A stretch of DNA of 64,000 nt from NCBI RefSeq assembly GCF_030867145.1, contig NC_134428.1:22423537-22487536 (forward strand). Direction: 5' to 3'. The translations under genes and the position numbers were made by a program. Under the pieces are notes generated by a model. The model did no database searches. It saw nothing but the letters and a program-made list of their open reading frames with translations, and was not told the origin of the DNA. Positions 1 through 13,300 of the stretch are shown here, piece by piece (position 1 is the stretch's first letter; each line of letters starts with the position of its first letter). The stretch comes from Opisthocomus hoazin (Eukaryota; Chordata; Aves; Opisthocomiformes; Opisthocomidae).

Positions 1-3000
1 GTGAACCCATAGTCACAAAGGTTGGGATCTTGATGAAAATGTTTTAGTGCATTATTCTGACCACGATGTTTGGTTACAATTTTCTCAACATTATACATTC
101 ACCACTTTGCCTGTAACAGCAACGGCTTGCTATTTTCCTTGTACAAAATATCATTGTCCACTACATCAATAAATCATAATCCCACTACTGCTCCAAGATA
201 CCTTGATCAAAGGTGTTATATAAATAAACCAGAGCTTGAATGAAGAGATACCACGCCTCTTCCTATATGATTTTAACGTATGTGTCTCATATTCAGACAC
301 AGGCTTTTAAGCAAGTGACACCACTTGGCTGCAAGATCCTGCAACAAAAAACACGAAGAAAGTTCTCCTGAAGCGTTTTATCAAACTACCATATTAGCAC
401 ATCCAAAGTCCAAAATTTAGTATCCGAAAAAACAACACATGAGGACAGCTGATTCAGTCAAAGCCTAAGATGTTTGTTTTCCATTTTAAATTGATTAAAT
501 AGATTCAATACATTACATTTCGCATGGATGGTTAACAGTGCTAATATTCCAGATAAAATGAAATCCTGTATGAGGAAAATTCTCACTAGGGCTAGCTCTC
601 ACTGAATATATTACTTGCTCTCCCAGTAATTTAGTACAACGGAGGCCTAACAATTTCACTGAACAGGATTACAAAAACCACCTCTTCACAGTTCATGACA
701 CAGCAGCTCACAGAAATATCTATTTCTTCACTACCTTCGCGAAACAGTGAATACACTTGAAAAAAAGCTAACGCATGCTTTGTCAAGAACCATAAAATAA
801 TGTAATGTTCGCTTTGTTTTTTTAAGAAGGCGATTCCTATTTATCACATAGTTGAAATATATATAATATATAAAAGCAAGCCTTTTCTTTGCATTCATAT
901 CACTAACAGGACTCGCACACCTAAATCTGATAACGCCCAAGCACTGAAGGCAAACTACTAGACAGAACCAAAAGAGAGGAAAATTTAATAGAAAATTTTC
1001 ATAAGAGAAAAAAACCTTTAAACAGCATTTCACTCCTTACTACAATAAGCTATGTGGCACTAATTTGAAGTGATAGTGTCGTTCTTTTAATTAAAAAATG
1101 CCAGTAGGAGGTTGATGCATTGGCTGATGCTGTAAGCGACATGCTCACAGGACGCAGATGAATCTTTGTGTAAAGAATTAACGCACAGTTTCATCTGGGT
1201 TAAAAAGCAGGACAAAACCCCTAAGTCAAAACACATGTATAGGGAGTGTTATTACAAGTGCTTGATAAAGTCATCTGGATGTTTCCCTCAGAGAATGTTG
1301 CTAAGTTCTGTGAGGAAAAAAAACCCAACAACACCCAAACACTCTCAGCCCGGTTGTGCAATTAGGAGTTTAACTCATGAAGCTTGATTTACCTGCAGAG
1401 GTGTGGTGGACTTAATACACGTATTTTTCTCCCCTTCTTACCTCACATCTCTTCTCACACCCTCCCAGGTTGCTTCTTTGACACCTCCTGTCTGCAGGCC
1501 CGGGGCTGAGCACCCCTCCTCACCCTCCGCAGCAGTGCCGGCGGAGCGAGGGAAGGGGGATTCATCCTACCAAGCTACTCATCTCCACGCGTCTTGGAGA
1601 CCCAGTATGGGTAACTTCTCTGCCTTTATTAAATTTGACTGAAATCAGATGAAGAGGCAAAAATTAGTCAGAGGAGAATAACAGGTGTGATCCCTTTTTC
1701 AGCCTGGTAATTTTTCAGTCTGGAAAGAAGATTAAGCTTCTCCTGTAAGTTTATCCATCAGCTCGATGGTCAGCTAAGGCAGCACCGTCTCCCGAAATCT
1801 GTAGACAGCCTCCATGTGCCAGGTTTCACTGCTGATTTGTGAAACCACCAAAAGCCTAGAAAACTGATTAATATTGGCTTTCCAATCTAGAAGAAATCCC
1901 TGCAAAAATATTTGCTGGATCCTTTTCCCCTTAGTCTTTCAACATCTTAATTCCACCACCCCTGAAGAGTCTGGCAGCCATCAGCGGGACCTCCTGCACG
2001 AGTCTTTGGTTGTTGCCATCATGAAAAAAGAGCTCAATGTAAGCATCTGGAAGCATGACCATCCTTAAAACTGGCATGATACAGCCTCCCTGGTGAAGAA
2101 ACATCACAGAAAGAAGCAGGACATTTTGCCTTTATTTGCTATACAGGCTATCAAAGAGAAGTCAGTTTATCCAAAGGCTTCTAGTATATTTACTCACCAC
2201 TCCTACAATGACTATTTCAATCACGTTTACACTACCAGCATCATCTCAAACATCACAGATTAATCTGATCCCTTCTGGTGTTTCAAAGTCTGTTTTCTCT
2301 CCACACACTTGTAGGATTTACATCCTAAGGCAATGATAAAAAAAACGGGTACTACTTTCCAGCTGGGCTTTATTTTCTTTTTTTTTTTTTTCCTCCTTCT
2401 ATCAAAAATAGTTCTCTTCTATGCTCTAGTTCAATTTGGAAGTAGTGTATGCAGACTTGATAAGCATCCTGCGAAGGAAATGCCTTGAATTGCAGACTAC
2501 TTACAACACATTTTCCCAAGCAACTTTTTATAAATCCCATTTGATGGCTGGTTTGCTAATTTCTATTGAAGTTTATCAAAACATTACTTGTAGATAAGTC
2601 AAATTATTTCTGTGATCGAACAAAAAAACAAAACAAGACAAAAAAAATCACTTGTGACTCAAGTCCAAGCCAAGCTGTTGGATTACACCAAAGTATTATT
2701 TATCCTGTTACCAGACAGACCTTTCGAACTCTGAGAAGGTATTTAATTTTCAACTGAAGAACACAACACAGAAAAGCGCCCATTTACATGTTTCTTTTGT
2801 TTGCCTAAGTCTCCTACTAGACCAGGAAAAATCACTACTAATAAGAGCTGGTGACAGTGTAATTATTGGAACTGATTACATTACCCTAAGTAGATCAGGA
2901 GGCTGCATGCTGGTGTCAGCCTGGCCGTCTACCCCTCATACCTGTGCTGGTTTATTGTGCTGTAACAGACACTTCTAATTAATACACCTTGGAAAAAAGT

Positions 3001-6000
3001 CTATTAACATTCAATCCCTAAAAATCTTGGAAAGAAGGAATGAAAGATGTAGGTGTCTCTATTACAGCATATTAGCTGTACCTGCAGCATACTATATTTT
3101 AAGTAATTATTGCACAACATGCAGAAGTCAGTCTTACAAAGAGCCAGACATTTATTCTTACAGCCTGTGCTCTTACAGCAGCAAATTTAATGTTGCATTA
3201 TTTAACGAATTACAGGATCTCTGGGAAAAGGTGCAAGGGCAAAGATTTAAACCCAAGTTTAATGTGGTTACATCATACAACTACCAAGTTGAACAAAGTC
3301 ATTAAGGAGTAAATTCACAATCTGGACCCCCTTCTCTGCCTCCAGCATGTTCCCGGGCTGGTGGACCACGCTTTGTTTCAAACAGTTGGGCGACCTGCTG
3401 GCACCTACCAGCTCCCTCGCTTCCTCTCTCACCTGTATTTGAGCAGGCATCTGTGAAAGGGGAACCCCAAAAGAAGTATTTTCACTCTTTGGTTAAAAAC
3501 TATTTCAGGAGTGGGTTAAATGCATCAGCAGATCACAGCATAAAAATGCTTCACTTAAGAAATAGCTGGGAGATGAAAAACTAGATACGAAGAAGTTCTC
3601 TGCAAATTCCAAAACCCTCAACACTTCAGGCTTTTTCTTTTTTTTTTGCACCAAGCCATTTCTGTTCTTTCTGATCTGTTGTTCAACAGGGTGTTTACAG
3701 ACACATGACATATGAACGTGCCCATCGTAGTACTTAGCTTGATGGTTAACCTGTCTGCAGGCGTTTTCAAGGAAGAGATACTGCTTGGAATTTCTACTAC
3801 TATCTAACGCTGAAGTAGCTATCATTTCAAGAGCCCAGAAAACTTACCCAATTTTTCTTTCAAAGGCTGACATCAGGTCTTTAGCTTACACCCACCTGCT
3901 CAATTCCGAACCCAAAGTTTACCAAACCTAATGGATTCTCTCCCCATTAACGCTACAGAAGTCTTTTTCAACAATGAGATATCTGCTAGACTTACAGTTC
4001 TAGAATATGGCACTTCTGCATTTTAATTCCGAGTTTAAACTGAAGTTATAAAAATGTCTGCACATGTAGAAGAACCCAAACACATCAGCTGCAAGAATGC
4101 AAGAACAAGGCTTCCCCTGGAAGTACATCAATCACTGCAAGTCTGAATCAAATTGAAATTCCTCGCTCTTCTAAATTTGGCACTTGTGTAACATAAAAAT
4201 AAAAAAAAAAAAGATGTTAAAGTGACAGCACAATCTATACACTCAGTTAATTTTCATATACAGTCTGGAGTTGGTTTTTTTTTTTTGCTTTTGCTCTTCA
4301 GTAAGATGGAGCACATGCATTTCAAAAGGTGCTTCCTTTTCAAGAAACTTTTCGGCTGATACGCCCTGTGGACTAGAAGATGTAAAAACACTGACCACAG
4401 GGACTGAACTTGCTGCTGTAATGTCTGGTTTACTTTGGAGACGCGATGCAGACCACGTTCGGGGTGCGAGGAGTAAAAATCAGGACCATGAAAAAGAGAG
4501 TTCAGGCCGATTTTAGCAGTCGTTTTGAAATCAAAATAAATAAAAAGGCAACTATCTTCAATGGGTTTTAAACCTTGTATTTTTCTCCTTAAAATAAACG
4601 GAGAGATTTTACTATAGTGTCCTGGAAACTAGGAAGATTAATCAGAAGAATAGATTTTAACACATGCAAATTTAATTTGCCATTTTGTGAAGTAAACAAG
4701 CGATGGAAACTTTAAATTGATAAGAACATATGCATTTTATTTTAGCCTAACCATTAGAGGAAACAGGCAGATTTTTATGGAAGACAGAAATGCAAACATA
4801 TGAAAAGGTCAAAGAAAACGCTATTCCTCCTAATTCACTCATACAAAAAATGTCATTTTACTCCAAATAATAAAATGTATTGAGAAAGACCTCATCAACT
4901 TGAGGAAAAGAAGACTGCATCCTATCAAAAAAATGTTTCTTTACCTACCACTGGTTACCAGTAAAAGCAAAAACTACAGCAAGAGAAAGATAATGCCACA
5001 TTATCTACGAAAGAAAGAGAATGAAATTTTATTTTCTTCAGCAGGGCTTCTTCATAATCAGTTGGGAAAGTAACATCTACCATTCAAAAAAACCAACCGT
5101 GGCTGAAGCTGCACATTAGCGAGGACATTCAGGGACACATAATACTGCTGGAGTATTCCAGTGGTCAATAATACTTGAAGTTAATAGTGTGGTTTAACAT
5201 TGCCATTTATTCCTAAATGGGCTGCTGTATATTCTTACGAGAGAATCAGGAACCAAAGTGTAAAATAGAAAGCTATTACAAACACCTAATTCCACAGGAT
5301 TTTCCATCATTTCTTACGGTCATAACAGCACGATTTAGGATTATGAGCTTAGCCCATTTGAACTGCTTCATCACACAGCAGCCAACGTAAAGGGTTGGTG
5401 CTCACCGGGATGCGATGCTGGAGCCGGTCCTCTGCCAATGACAACTCCCTCCAGCTGTGGTGGAGGTGAGCACAGCTGGAACGGCAGAGCAGCCTGCAGC
5501 ACCACACAGTCACTGGGGGGATTGTCCATTATTTCAGCATTACCCCCACACAATAACGGATTGTTTTACCCACAAACAGATGAACAAACCTTCCATTTAA
5601 ATACTTTCTGTTAAATTGTATTAGTATGCATAATAGTGTCCATATCCTCAAAAAAACCAAAACACAACCCAGGCAAGAGGATTTGTCATGGGGGAGGGGA
5701 GGCAGAGTAAGCCAGGCTCTGCCAGCTTTATCTATCTATGCTGTGAATTGGGTAGCCTTGGGGATTTTTGCCTGCTGTGCTTAGTGTCCTTGACAACAAG
5801 CCAGTTTGAATTTTGGCCTTTAACTTGACAAAAATGACTTACTGAAGAGGAAGGCATCAAGCTATTACAGCCCTGTGGAGAGATTCTTTCTAAAACCGCA
5901 TGCATGCTTATTCTGCCAATTCAGCTAGAGCATCGTCAGATTTATCATCTAGCTCCTATACCCCCAAATATTCCCAACATAGTTGCCAGTTCATAAGAGA

Positions 6001-8342
6001 ATATTTGAAAGAAAGACTTTCAACATTTTTGCTCTGTCCTCCCATTGTGTTTTATGACTTTCACAAAGAAAGATAGAGACGGAAAACAGAGAAAGATATC
6101 CCCAGGGATCTCCTCTCTGAAATTACTGAACTTCCCTTCAAAGAGAAGTGAAACAAAGTTTATAAACATGTAGCATCTTCGCCGACCTACTGACTCTTCT
6201 TTAGCAAACATAGGTGCAGGTTTCTTCTTATATTACACTGATACTTACATAAATCTTTCATAAATTGATATATACTAATAAACAAGCTCTAACAAAGCTT
6301 GCTGCTTGGTGTAAGAAATCACTACTGTCTCTCTTTTCTGTTTTTCCCCTCCCAAAGTCAACTCCTCCTAACAGATGGTCACACATAGACATACTTCAGT
6401 TTTTCAAAGTCCAGTATCTTAGTTTAAATTCTGGTGCTAGACTTACATGCGGAATGTGAATCTGCACTGAAGCAGCTGAAGTGTGAAAACAGGTTTTCTT
6501 CTGCCACTTTTCTCATGGTGGGTGACAAATTTTTGGCAATGGGGGTCAGCAGACCACCAAGGAGGTAACATCATGAGTTAGCGCAGCAATATCTGCAGGA
6601 ATTCATCTGTAAGCACCCGAAACATTGTGATCCGAGAGCAGCACGGCTTCCTCACCACTAGCCATCACATGAGTGCTCAATGACGACTATCTGCACACTT
6701 CTTTAGCATGTATATTGGAAAGCCTGGAGAGATACCATCAAGGTGAAAACGCTGGAAGTCAATCAACTGTAGCACTGTCCTCACCATCAACGGAGGAGGC
6801 ATCCCGATGTTGGCAAGAGCATCAAGGACTATATGCAAGACCTTGGTACGGACATTCCCTAAAACCTGGACAGATCCACAACAGGAGAAACGACACAGTG
6901 GTTGTCAACAAGTACCTCGAGACTCAAGATCTCACTAACTCCCTTCCCCTCCCACAGCTGTTGGCGTAGGAAGAAACAAACCATTTTCAGTAACACAGGG
7001 GAATACAAGCTTGTTTCGCTCTAGGAGAAAAAAAATCAGCATTGGTTTTAATGCAAAATATCAAAGCACTACTACAGGTAAAAGCTTTCAGCTATATTCC
7101 AGAATTTGTTCCTTTTCACGGTAATATTTTGACCATTTCCATAGGTATCATCATGGAAAAACACGCCCAAAAGGATTCAATTCCTAATTTCAGGAAAAAG
7201 TTTGCAGATGGAACAGTCTCTTTAGCCATTTTTTTTAATATTCTCTTCATTCAAGTCTTAATTGAGTTGCTCTCCTGCGTACATACCTAAACTTCACAAG
7301 TACACCACCCAGACCGATTTAACCGTATCTTTTCCAGACCACTCTGCCCTATCACGCTACCTCAACCAACACGGCCCAAACCAACCAGGCAGCCGAGTGA
7401 GTAGTCAACACTGCAACCACAAACGGCACCAAGCAATCTAACCAGATTAATCCAACGTTAAGCATGTCAACTGGACTTGCCTCAAGTTGGGCAGCGATCC
7501 AGGTAAACCTCCAAGACAGACACACACGGGCGGTATTTCCATACAGTGCTCCTTCACGCTGTGACCCACCAAGCACGCCTCCAGCCAGCTCCAGAAACAA
7601 CCGAGGGGTCTTGTTTATCTTTATTTACAGTAGCAGTTTTAGCAGCTTATGAGCTGCTGTCAGTAAGAGGTCAGCTACCCAGCACACATAACATCGTGTG
7701 CAGCATCAATTCCGCGCTGAGAAAATGGAAACTCAGCTTATATTACCCTGGAACTGATGCTTAATTTTGCAACACAAAGAGAAAGTATGATATTACAAAA
7801 TTTTAGAAGTGCGATAAAGCCGTTTAAGGAAATGGATGAGAAAACTGTTCTCAGACTAGTGGGTAGTATGGAATGAAAAAGAAGAAATCATTAAGTAACT
7901 GCACAGCCACATCCCAAATTGCATTTCTTTAGATGAAGACACTCAGTTTGAGAAAGAAAGTTTCAAGTTTGGAATAAAGTAGTTATTGTTTCTACTTTCC
8001 CTGCCTGAGGGGGGTATTCAAACAAACTCCTTTTGGAGATTTAATTTACTTCTACCAGGACAATGGTGCTGGCACAGCTTTGACTTACTGGGAGAAACAA
8101 AAAAGGGAGACTTGCTACCCATAGCCTGCCCAGAGGAAAAGGCTGCTCTTTGGATTCCCACTCCGGCAGCCCAACGATGCCAGCTGGCCGGCTGCTGAGG
8201 CTGCTTTCTGCACTTCCCCCCATGAAAGCAACATTATTTTATTTTTTTCCTTAATGTCCCCTACTTATATGCCCCAAGCCTCTTTGCCATCCCCATCTTC
8301 CAGGGCCTCTGAACAGCCACGAATTCACCTTCACAAAAATGC

Positions 8343-8462
8343 TACTACTTCACAACACAAATGGGGAAGAGAGGCAGAGAGATAAAGCGCCTCGCTCAGC
8401 ATCACACAGGAAATCTGCGGTGAAGCTCAGCGTCGAGTTCCAGCCCAGCGCTCCAACCACAA
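8343..8462 (-). repeat. Ancient MIR/CORE-SINE-like remnant
   Basis: The plus strand reads as a diverged copy of the widespread amniote pattern 'aatgggga...gaggcacagagaggt...cacacag...ctggga...cccag': a purine-rich start, the CATCACACAGGAAATCTG core and the CCAGCGCTCCAACCAC end. The family assignment comes from memory of MIR-type consensus sequences, so it is approximate. Confidence 0.45.
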
Positions 8463-10067
8463 CCAGGCAACCCGCTCCCACAAGACGAGGGGTAGAGAAA
8501 ATCCTTACGAGAAGAAAATAACGAGACATAGGTTTCGACATACTCCCGGATTACCACGCAAAATAAATCTGGAGCTACTGAAATGCTGCTTCTTCCCCAC
8601 AGTGCTCCCCATGGCACGAGACTGGCTCAGTATTGAATTCTAAATGCCGAGGCAGGCTGGGCTGACCGGCCAGGCATTCCTGCCTTCTTGCACCAGCGCT
8701 CTCAGCCTGGAACCCAGAGTCATTGTAATGCACGAACGTAAAACTACAGACGGCCTGTGAAGTATTTACGATGTCCGATACAGAGATGCCTGCACTGATA
8801 TTCACTGTTTCTGAACACGGGGCATAAAACTGTCCAGGTCACCAATATTAGTGTTGCTATCGATCAGTCAGTTAATTTTGCTGCATTGATCAATATGACA
8901 TTAGTCATGAAGGGGAAGCAAAACATGCTGACATCTGTGACACATTGTAACCTGTGCCTTTGTAACAAACCTACATGAACACTGCTCTTAAGGTAACATA
9001 ATATTTTATTTTCTACTTCAAGTCGCTGTATTCTTCCATGTATTCCTTAAATTACAAAGGCATATCTGCAGAAAGACCCGAAGCCACCCATTTACCAGTT
9101 GCTAACTGGTCAGGTTTTGTAGATGGGACTTGCCTAAACTGTGCTGACTACAGTGAACCGAAAGTGGCGTTCAGGATACCCGTCTGCATCACCTCTTTCC
9201 TCTTTCCCTTTCTTTGCCACTGCTGAGCACCACCACACTTCCTACAGGAATCAAACTTGTCGCCTACGCGTCCCCCTCTTGACTCTTCCCCTCGCCTCAC
9301 AGAAAGCGCCTGCTTCCCCATCACCTTCCTCGCTCCTCCCCGGTGCTGCCAACCCTGCACGTTCCTTCCCCTCACACCCAGGAGGCCTCTCACCCATACC
9401 GTCCCTCCAAAACGGCAACGACAGCCACCACCAGCAGCCCCGCACCTTCCCAGGCCAGGTCTGCCAAGGAGGAACACATTTTTACACTCATTTTTGCATC
9501 TCACCAAGTGAGATGCTCAGAGACAATTATTTGTCTTCTCCTGTTACACCAGCTCCTGCTTTTCTGTTAAAGAAACTGGTTTTGGCATCAGCCCTCGACA
9601 CGGCCATCTGACCTTACACACGAGATCCTTCCCCCTTCCTGCTCCATCTAGGAAGTGCTCCATAAAGTCTAAACTAATGCCTTTTCCTTCCCAATCTTTT
9701 CTCAGTTCCACAACGGCACCAGAAGCCAGCCAGCTTTTAACACCTCAGCTGAGACACTGCTGAAAAAGCCAGTACCGACAAAGCCAAAACACAACTTGGA
9801 GCTTTTTTTTGGTAGAGAATTTACATGTTTAGTCCGCTGCTTCACAGACTTTCCAATTCCATCTGCAACCCTCATCTGCAAGCTACCTGGAATAGGAACG
9901 TCTCCGTTACCCAGCACAATGAGAATGCAGTTTTCACGAGTACTTCTGGGTGATATAACAGTATGAGCAAGACGTGTGTAAGCCTTGGGGATGACGAACC
10001 CTTTGGAACTTCCCCAGGGAGCAGCAACTGTGGCAGCAAACAAAGCTTTCAGAGAAGCACATCAGTT

Positions 10068-10089
10068 AAAAAAAAAAAAAAAAAAAAAA
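10068..10089. repeat. Poly-A mononucleotide run (22 A)
   Basis: An uninterrupted run of 22 A lies inside SMURF1 intron 1. No retrocopied gene or polyadenylation signal is visible just upstream, so it is best treated as a simple repeat. Confidence 0.8.
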
Positions 10090-12312
10090 TCACATCATGC
10101 TCCACGAAGGTCCCCTGGCCTGTGGATTGTGTTCTTCCCTGACCCAGCAGATCCTCAGTGGACTTTCTGAGCAGATGCACTCGCAATACCACTTTATTAT
10201 TTCCTTCGTTGTTTTGGTAATTCCGTCACTGTCACACTATGCTGATGACAGCACGGACACAAAGAGACCATGGACTTAGCAATAAGTTTTACCTTACTTT
10301 GTCTAGAACTGCTCCAAGCAGCAAGAGACAAGGCCACGAATATCTCTGGCTCCTACATCACCAGCAGCGGTGAAAGCTCCAATGGAAATAAGAGGAACAG
10401 GCTTTTGGAGAAATCGAGATATGACAAGAGATCAGCATGTTTGAGATCCATAGGACACAAAGTCATCTTCACCTACCATCCAACTTAGTTGCTGAGGTTG
10501 GGGCTTTTTTTACATGTATCTAAACAGGATGTGCTACTTGCCATTTTACTTCATCATGGTTAGTATCAGGATAGGACTGACACCATTCTCTGTAAGCTGG
10601 AAGATCATTTCTGATAATCATCACAGGATCCAGAACTTTTAGATATATTCACATAAATAACATAATCCCAACATGCCGCTAATACAAATACCTTTCCAAT
10701 GTACACGAAAAGAATGGTGTCTTTAAGCATGGAAGATTCTACCACCGTTCAACTTCCCATTTACAAAGTAACGCTCACAGGCACCTTCAGACTAAGTGGT
10801 ATTTACACAGCTATTTTCAGTAGCACAAAACATAAATGGTTTCTAATCACAGAAAAAAACATGCAGGCAGTAAATCATAACAGAAGAGGTCCTCTGTCTT
10901 TATTTAGATTGGCTCAAATCTCCCAATAGCAAAACAGACGAGAAAACAAAAGCCACGCTAGCTACAGCTATTTGAAACAGGTAAATCAGCACAGGACTCC
11001 AGCGAAGCCAAGAACACAGCATTGCCTAACGATTCTAAAGCTAAACCTCTCCCACAGCAATTTATTTTTTATTAAATACAGCAATTTTTGTCACACCACC
11101 CAGGTTTCCTGCTCGTAAAAACAGAAGATGTGTTTGAGCAAGCACGAGATTTCTTCAATACAGTTTTAAAAAGAAGACAATAATCCACCAAGTTGCTCAA
11201 TAACCTGAAACTTCAGTCTCTTCCAGAAAACATTCTCAGCTAGAAGACCAGTGCATGCTAAAAGCAAAAAAGCATTTTGATGCAGCGTTCATGCTTTAAA
11301 ATTAAAACCGACAGCTTCTGTCTGTTATTCAAATGACGTCCTCCAGCTCAGAAGGGCTGTGACCACGGCAGAAGTTACTTAACTCACAACAATTTCATTG
11401 ACTGACTTGCATAAAAATAAGCCACATTAATGACTGAGCTGACATTTAGCATACATCAGCACAAAACTAATTTCAGATCAAACATCATCCATACACCCTA
11501 AAAATACTTTCTGCCTTCTCACGTCCAACAGAAGGATTTCCCGATTTACATTATCCTCACAAACTTTCATCTTCCAAAGCACAAGCAGTGCAGAATCAAA
11601 AAAACGATTAAAAGAAACCCAGGATTTATTTGCTGTTGAAGAGCTGCTTCTGATTGATTGCGTTATAAGCCAGAAGCAAGTTAACCTGTAACTGAAGTTT
11701 AACTAGCGCCGTTTTTGCATTATTTGACAAGGTTTTATGTACCCACAGAAGCAACTCTGTAGAGATCAATGCCAGCGACTCGGAGTTGCACCATGGCTCC
11801 TTCAGCCCGAGATCTCCAAACATCCACTTGTTGCCTCTGAAAGACTGGATTGGGCCTTATTTATTAATAATTCACACAGCAGTCTCAAGAATCAGAAACT
11901 GTGTCTCTTCCCATTAAAGAAGCAGTCTCGGCATCGACCGGAGCAGCTTCCAGAAGACTTAATCCAGATCTTTCAGGGTACAACACAAGTTGGTTTATCC
12001 ATAGGCACACCTCGTAAGCAGGCACGACATACACTGCTGCTGGTGTCATCGCTCCTTCGGGGAAGGAACTTCAAAAGTTGGAACGCGTGATTTGCCAAGC
12101 GAGAGCAAGTTTCGAGGAAGAAGTGTTGAAAAAAAAAAAAAGACTAAGAAAGAAGCTAAAAGCAATAAATACACGTTTTCTCATTAGCAACGAGTTATCC
12201 TCCCAGGCACATGGGAGGCTGGGGGGAGTTTATTAACTAAAGTGAAACAAGGAAATTATGAAATGTTTTGCTAAAAGCCGTTCTGTGGGAGAACAGCCCT
12301 GGAAATCCTCCT

Positions 12313-12680
12313 GGAAGGTGCAGAGGAGACCCCGGAAAGAGGCAAGGGTGTCCTGGGGTTGCTGGAAGGCGGGGCGGGGTTACTTGTGACACCCCTCTCC
12401 CCCCCCAAAGGAAAGGTGCAGAAGAGACCCCAGGAAGGAGCAGGGTGCTGAGGGGGGGACCTACAGGGACACCACACACACCCCCACGCCCGCCCCAAAG
12501 GGAAGGTGCACAAGACACCCCAGGAAGGAGCGGGGTGCTGAAGGAGGGGACACAGGGATCCCCCAAAGGGAAGGCACAGAAGAGACTCCAGGAAGGAGCA
12601 GGGTGCTGAGGGGGGGGACACAGGTATCACCTAAAAGGAAGGTGCAGAAGAGACACCAGAAAGGAGCGGGGTGCCCTGAC
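12313..12680. repeat. Degenerate G-rich minisatellite in SMURF1 intron 1
   Basis: The motif GGAAGGTGCAGAAGAGACCC and close variants begin at about 12313, 12410, 12501, 12569 and 12637. Each copy is followed by a CAGGAAGGAGCAGGGTGCTG-like block and a run of seven or eight G. Spacing is 97, 91, 68 and 68 bp, so the array has about five diverged units. It lies 0.3-0.7 kb inside intron 1 from the exon 1 donor. The G runs are potential quadruplex-forming sequence on the plus strand and C runs on the transcribed (minus-sense) RNA. Confidence 0.8.
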
Positions 12681-12859
12681 CTGCTGGAAGGAGCAGGGGA
12701 GACAGGGACATCCCCTCAGCCCCCCCAAATTTGCGCCAGCCCAAGAGGGTTGAAGCAGCCGGTGGAGTTCACAGAGCGGGGTGAGGCAGGAAAAATATAG
12801 GTAAATAAGAATTAAGAGAGGGCCACGGCCTCCCCTCACACCGACGGCCCCCCCGCGTT

Positions 12860-12967
12860 GGGCCCGGCCTCCCCTCCCCTCACGCCGTCGGGCCGGGGAG
12901 GGGGCGTCCGCCCTGGCGTCCGCCCCCTCCCCGGCCCGACGGCGTGAGGGGAGGGGAGGCCGGGCCC
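12860..12967. repeat. 47-bp perfect inverted repeat, 14-bp spacer
   Basis: The left arm 12860-12906 and right arm 12921-12967 are exact reverse complements over all 47 bases, checked base by base. The spacer 12907-12920 is TCCGCCCTGGCGTC. The arms are about 80% G+C. The element begins 36 bp inside intron 1 from the SMURF1 exon 1 donor, so it would be transcribed in the SMURF1 pre-mRNA as a very stable hairpin. It could be a real palindrome or a fold-back assembly artefact. Confidence 0.95.
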
Positions 12968-13002
12968 CAGGAGAGCGGGGGGAGACGGCGTCGCCCCGTT
13001 AC

Positions 13003-13057
13003 CTGTGAGGCGGATCTTGATGCTGGAACCGTTCCGACGGGTACCGGGATTCGACAT
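13003..13057 (-). CDS. SMURF1: SMURF1 exon 1, coding part (HECT E3 ubiquitin ligase)
   Basis: The exon encodes MSNPGTRRNGSSIKIRLT plus one base of the next codon, then a GTAACG donor at 13002. This is the invariant N-terminus of SMURF1, immediately before its C2 domain. SMURF1 is a NEDD4-family ligase (C2, WW domains, HECT) that ubiquitinates BMP-pathway SMADs, type I receptors and RhoA at membranes and in the cytoplasm. SMURF2 also starts MSNPG but differs soon after, and the KPNA7 neighbour supports SMURF1. The start ATG is at 13055-13057; the frame stays open upstream but has no other ATG. The remaining exons lie left of the window, so the gene is incomplete here only because of the window edge. 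Confidence 0.93.
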
Positions 13058-13061
13058 CGCG

Positions 13062-13068
13062 CCGGAAG
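13062..13068 (+). promoter_or_regulatory. ETS-like site CCGGAAG beside SMURF1 start
   Basis: CCGGAAG lies five bases 5' of the SMURF1 ATG as the gene reads, in the presumed 5' UTR. ETS/GABPA-type sites near starts of CpG-island genes are common. Assigned by motif only. Confidence 0.4.
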
Positions 13069-13265
13069 CCGACGGTAACAGCAGCGCCGAAATCAACCGG
13101 CGGCCCCTCGGACCCCCTCCATGCGGGCCCGCCCGCGGCGCCGCCGAACCCCGGCCTCCACTCCCCGCCGCTCCCCTCAGCCGCCGCCGCCGCCGCCAGA
13201 CCGAGGAGAAAAGCGCTGGCCACGCCCCCCGCCTCCGCCCCGCCCCGCGCACGCCTGGAGGGCGG

Positions 13266-13273
13266 TGACGTCA
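13266..13273. promoter_or_regulatory. Consensus CRE (TGACGTCA)
   Basis: A perfect palindromic cAMP-response element lies 209 bp upstream of the SMURF1 ATG within the CpG island, the position expected for a core-promoter CREB/ATF site. Function is inferred from the motif alone. Confidence 0.6.
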
Positions 13274-13300
13274 GGGCGCGGCGCGGCGCGGCCGCGTCCC

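Larger units (their letters stand above)
1..13002 (-). other. SMURF1: SMURF1 intron 1, 5' part
   Basis: This is the intron that follows the first SMURF1 coding exon; SMURF1 reads right to left and continues beyond position 1. I looked on the minus strand for the next exon (start of the C2 domain) and did not find it. The DNA is AT-rich and has no long convincing coding frame. It contains a 22-base A run (10068-10089), shorter A/T runs near 2380 and 12130, one ancient SINE-like remnant near 8.35 kb, and, close to the exon, a G-rich minisatellite and a long inverted repeat (listed separately). The many short open frames here have no family resemblance and are treated as chance. Confidence 0.75.

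Noticed and set aside
9141-9611. 156-codon open frame on the plus strand in SMURF1 intron 1
   Set aside because: Pro/Ser-rich composition, several equally long frames overlap on both strands, and no domain or splice context supports it.
9702-10089. Possible retrocopy ending in the 22-A run
   Set aside because: No recognisable protein similarity on either strand, no AATAAA before the A run and no target-site duplication seen.
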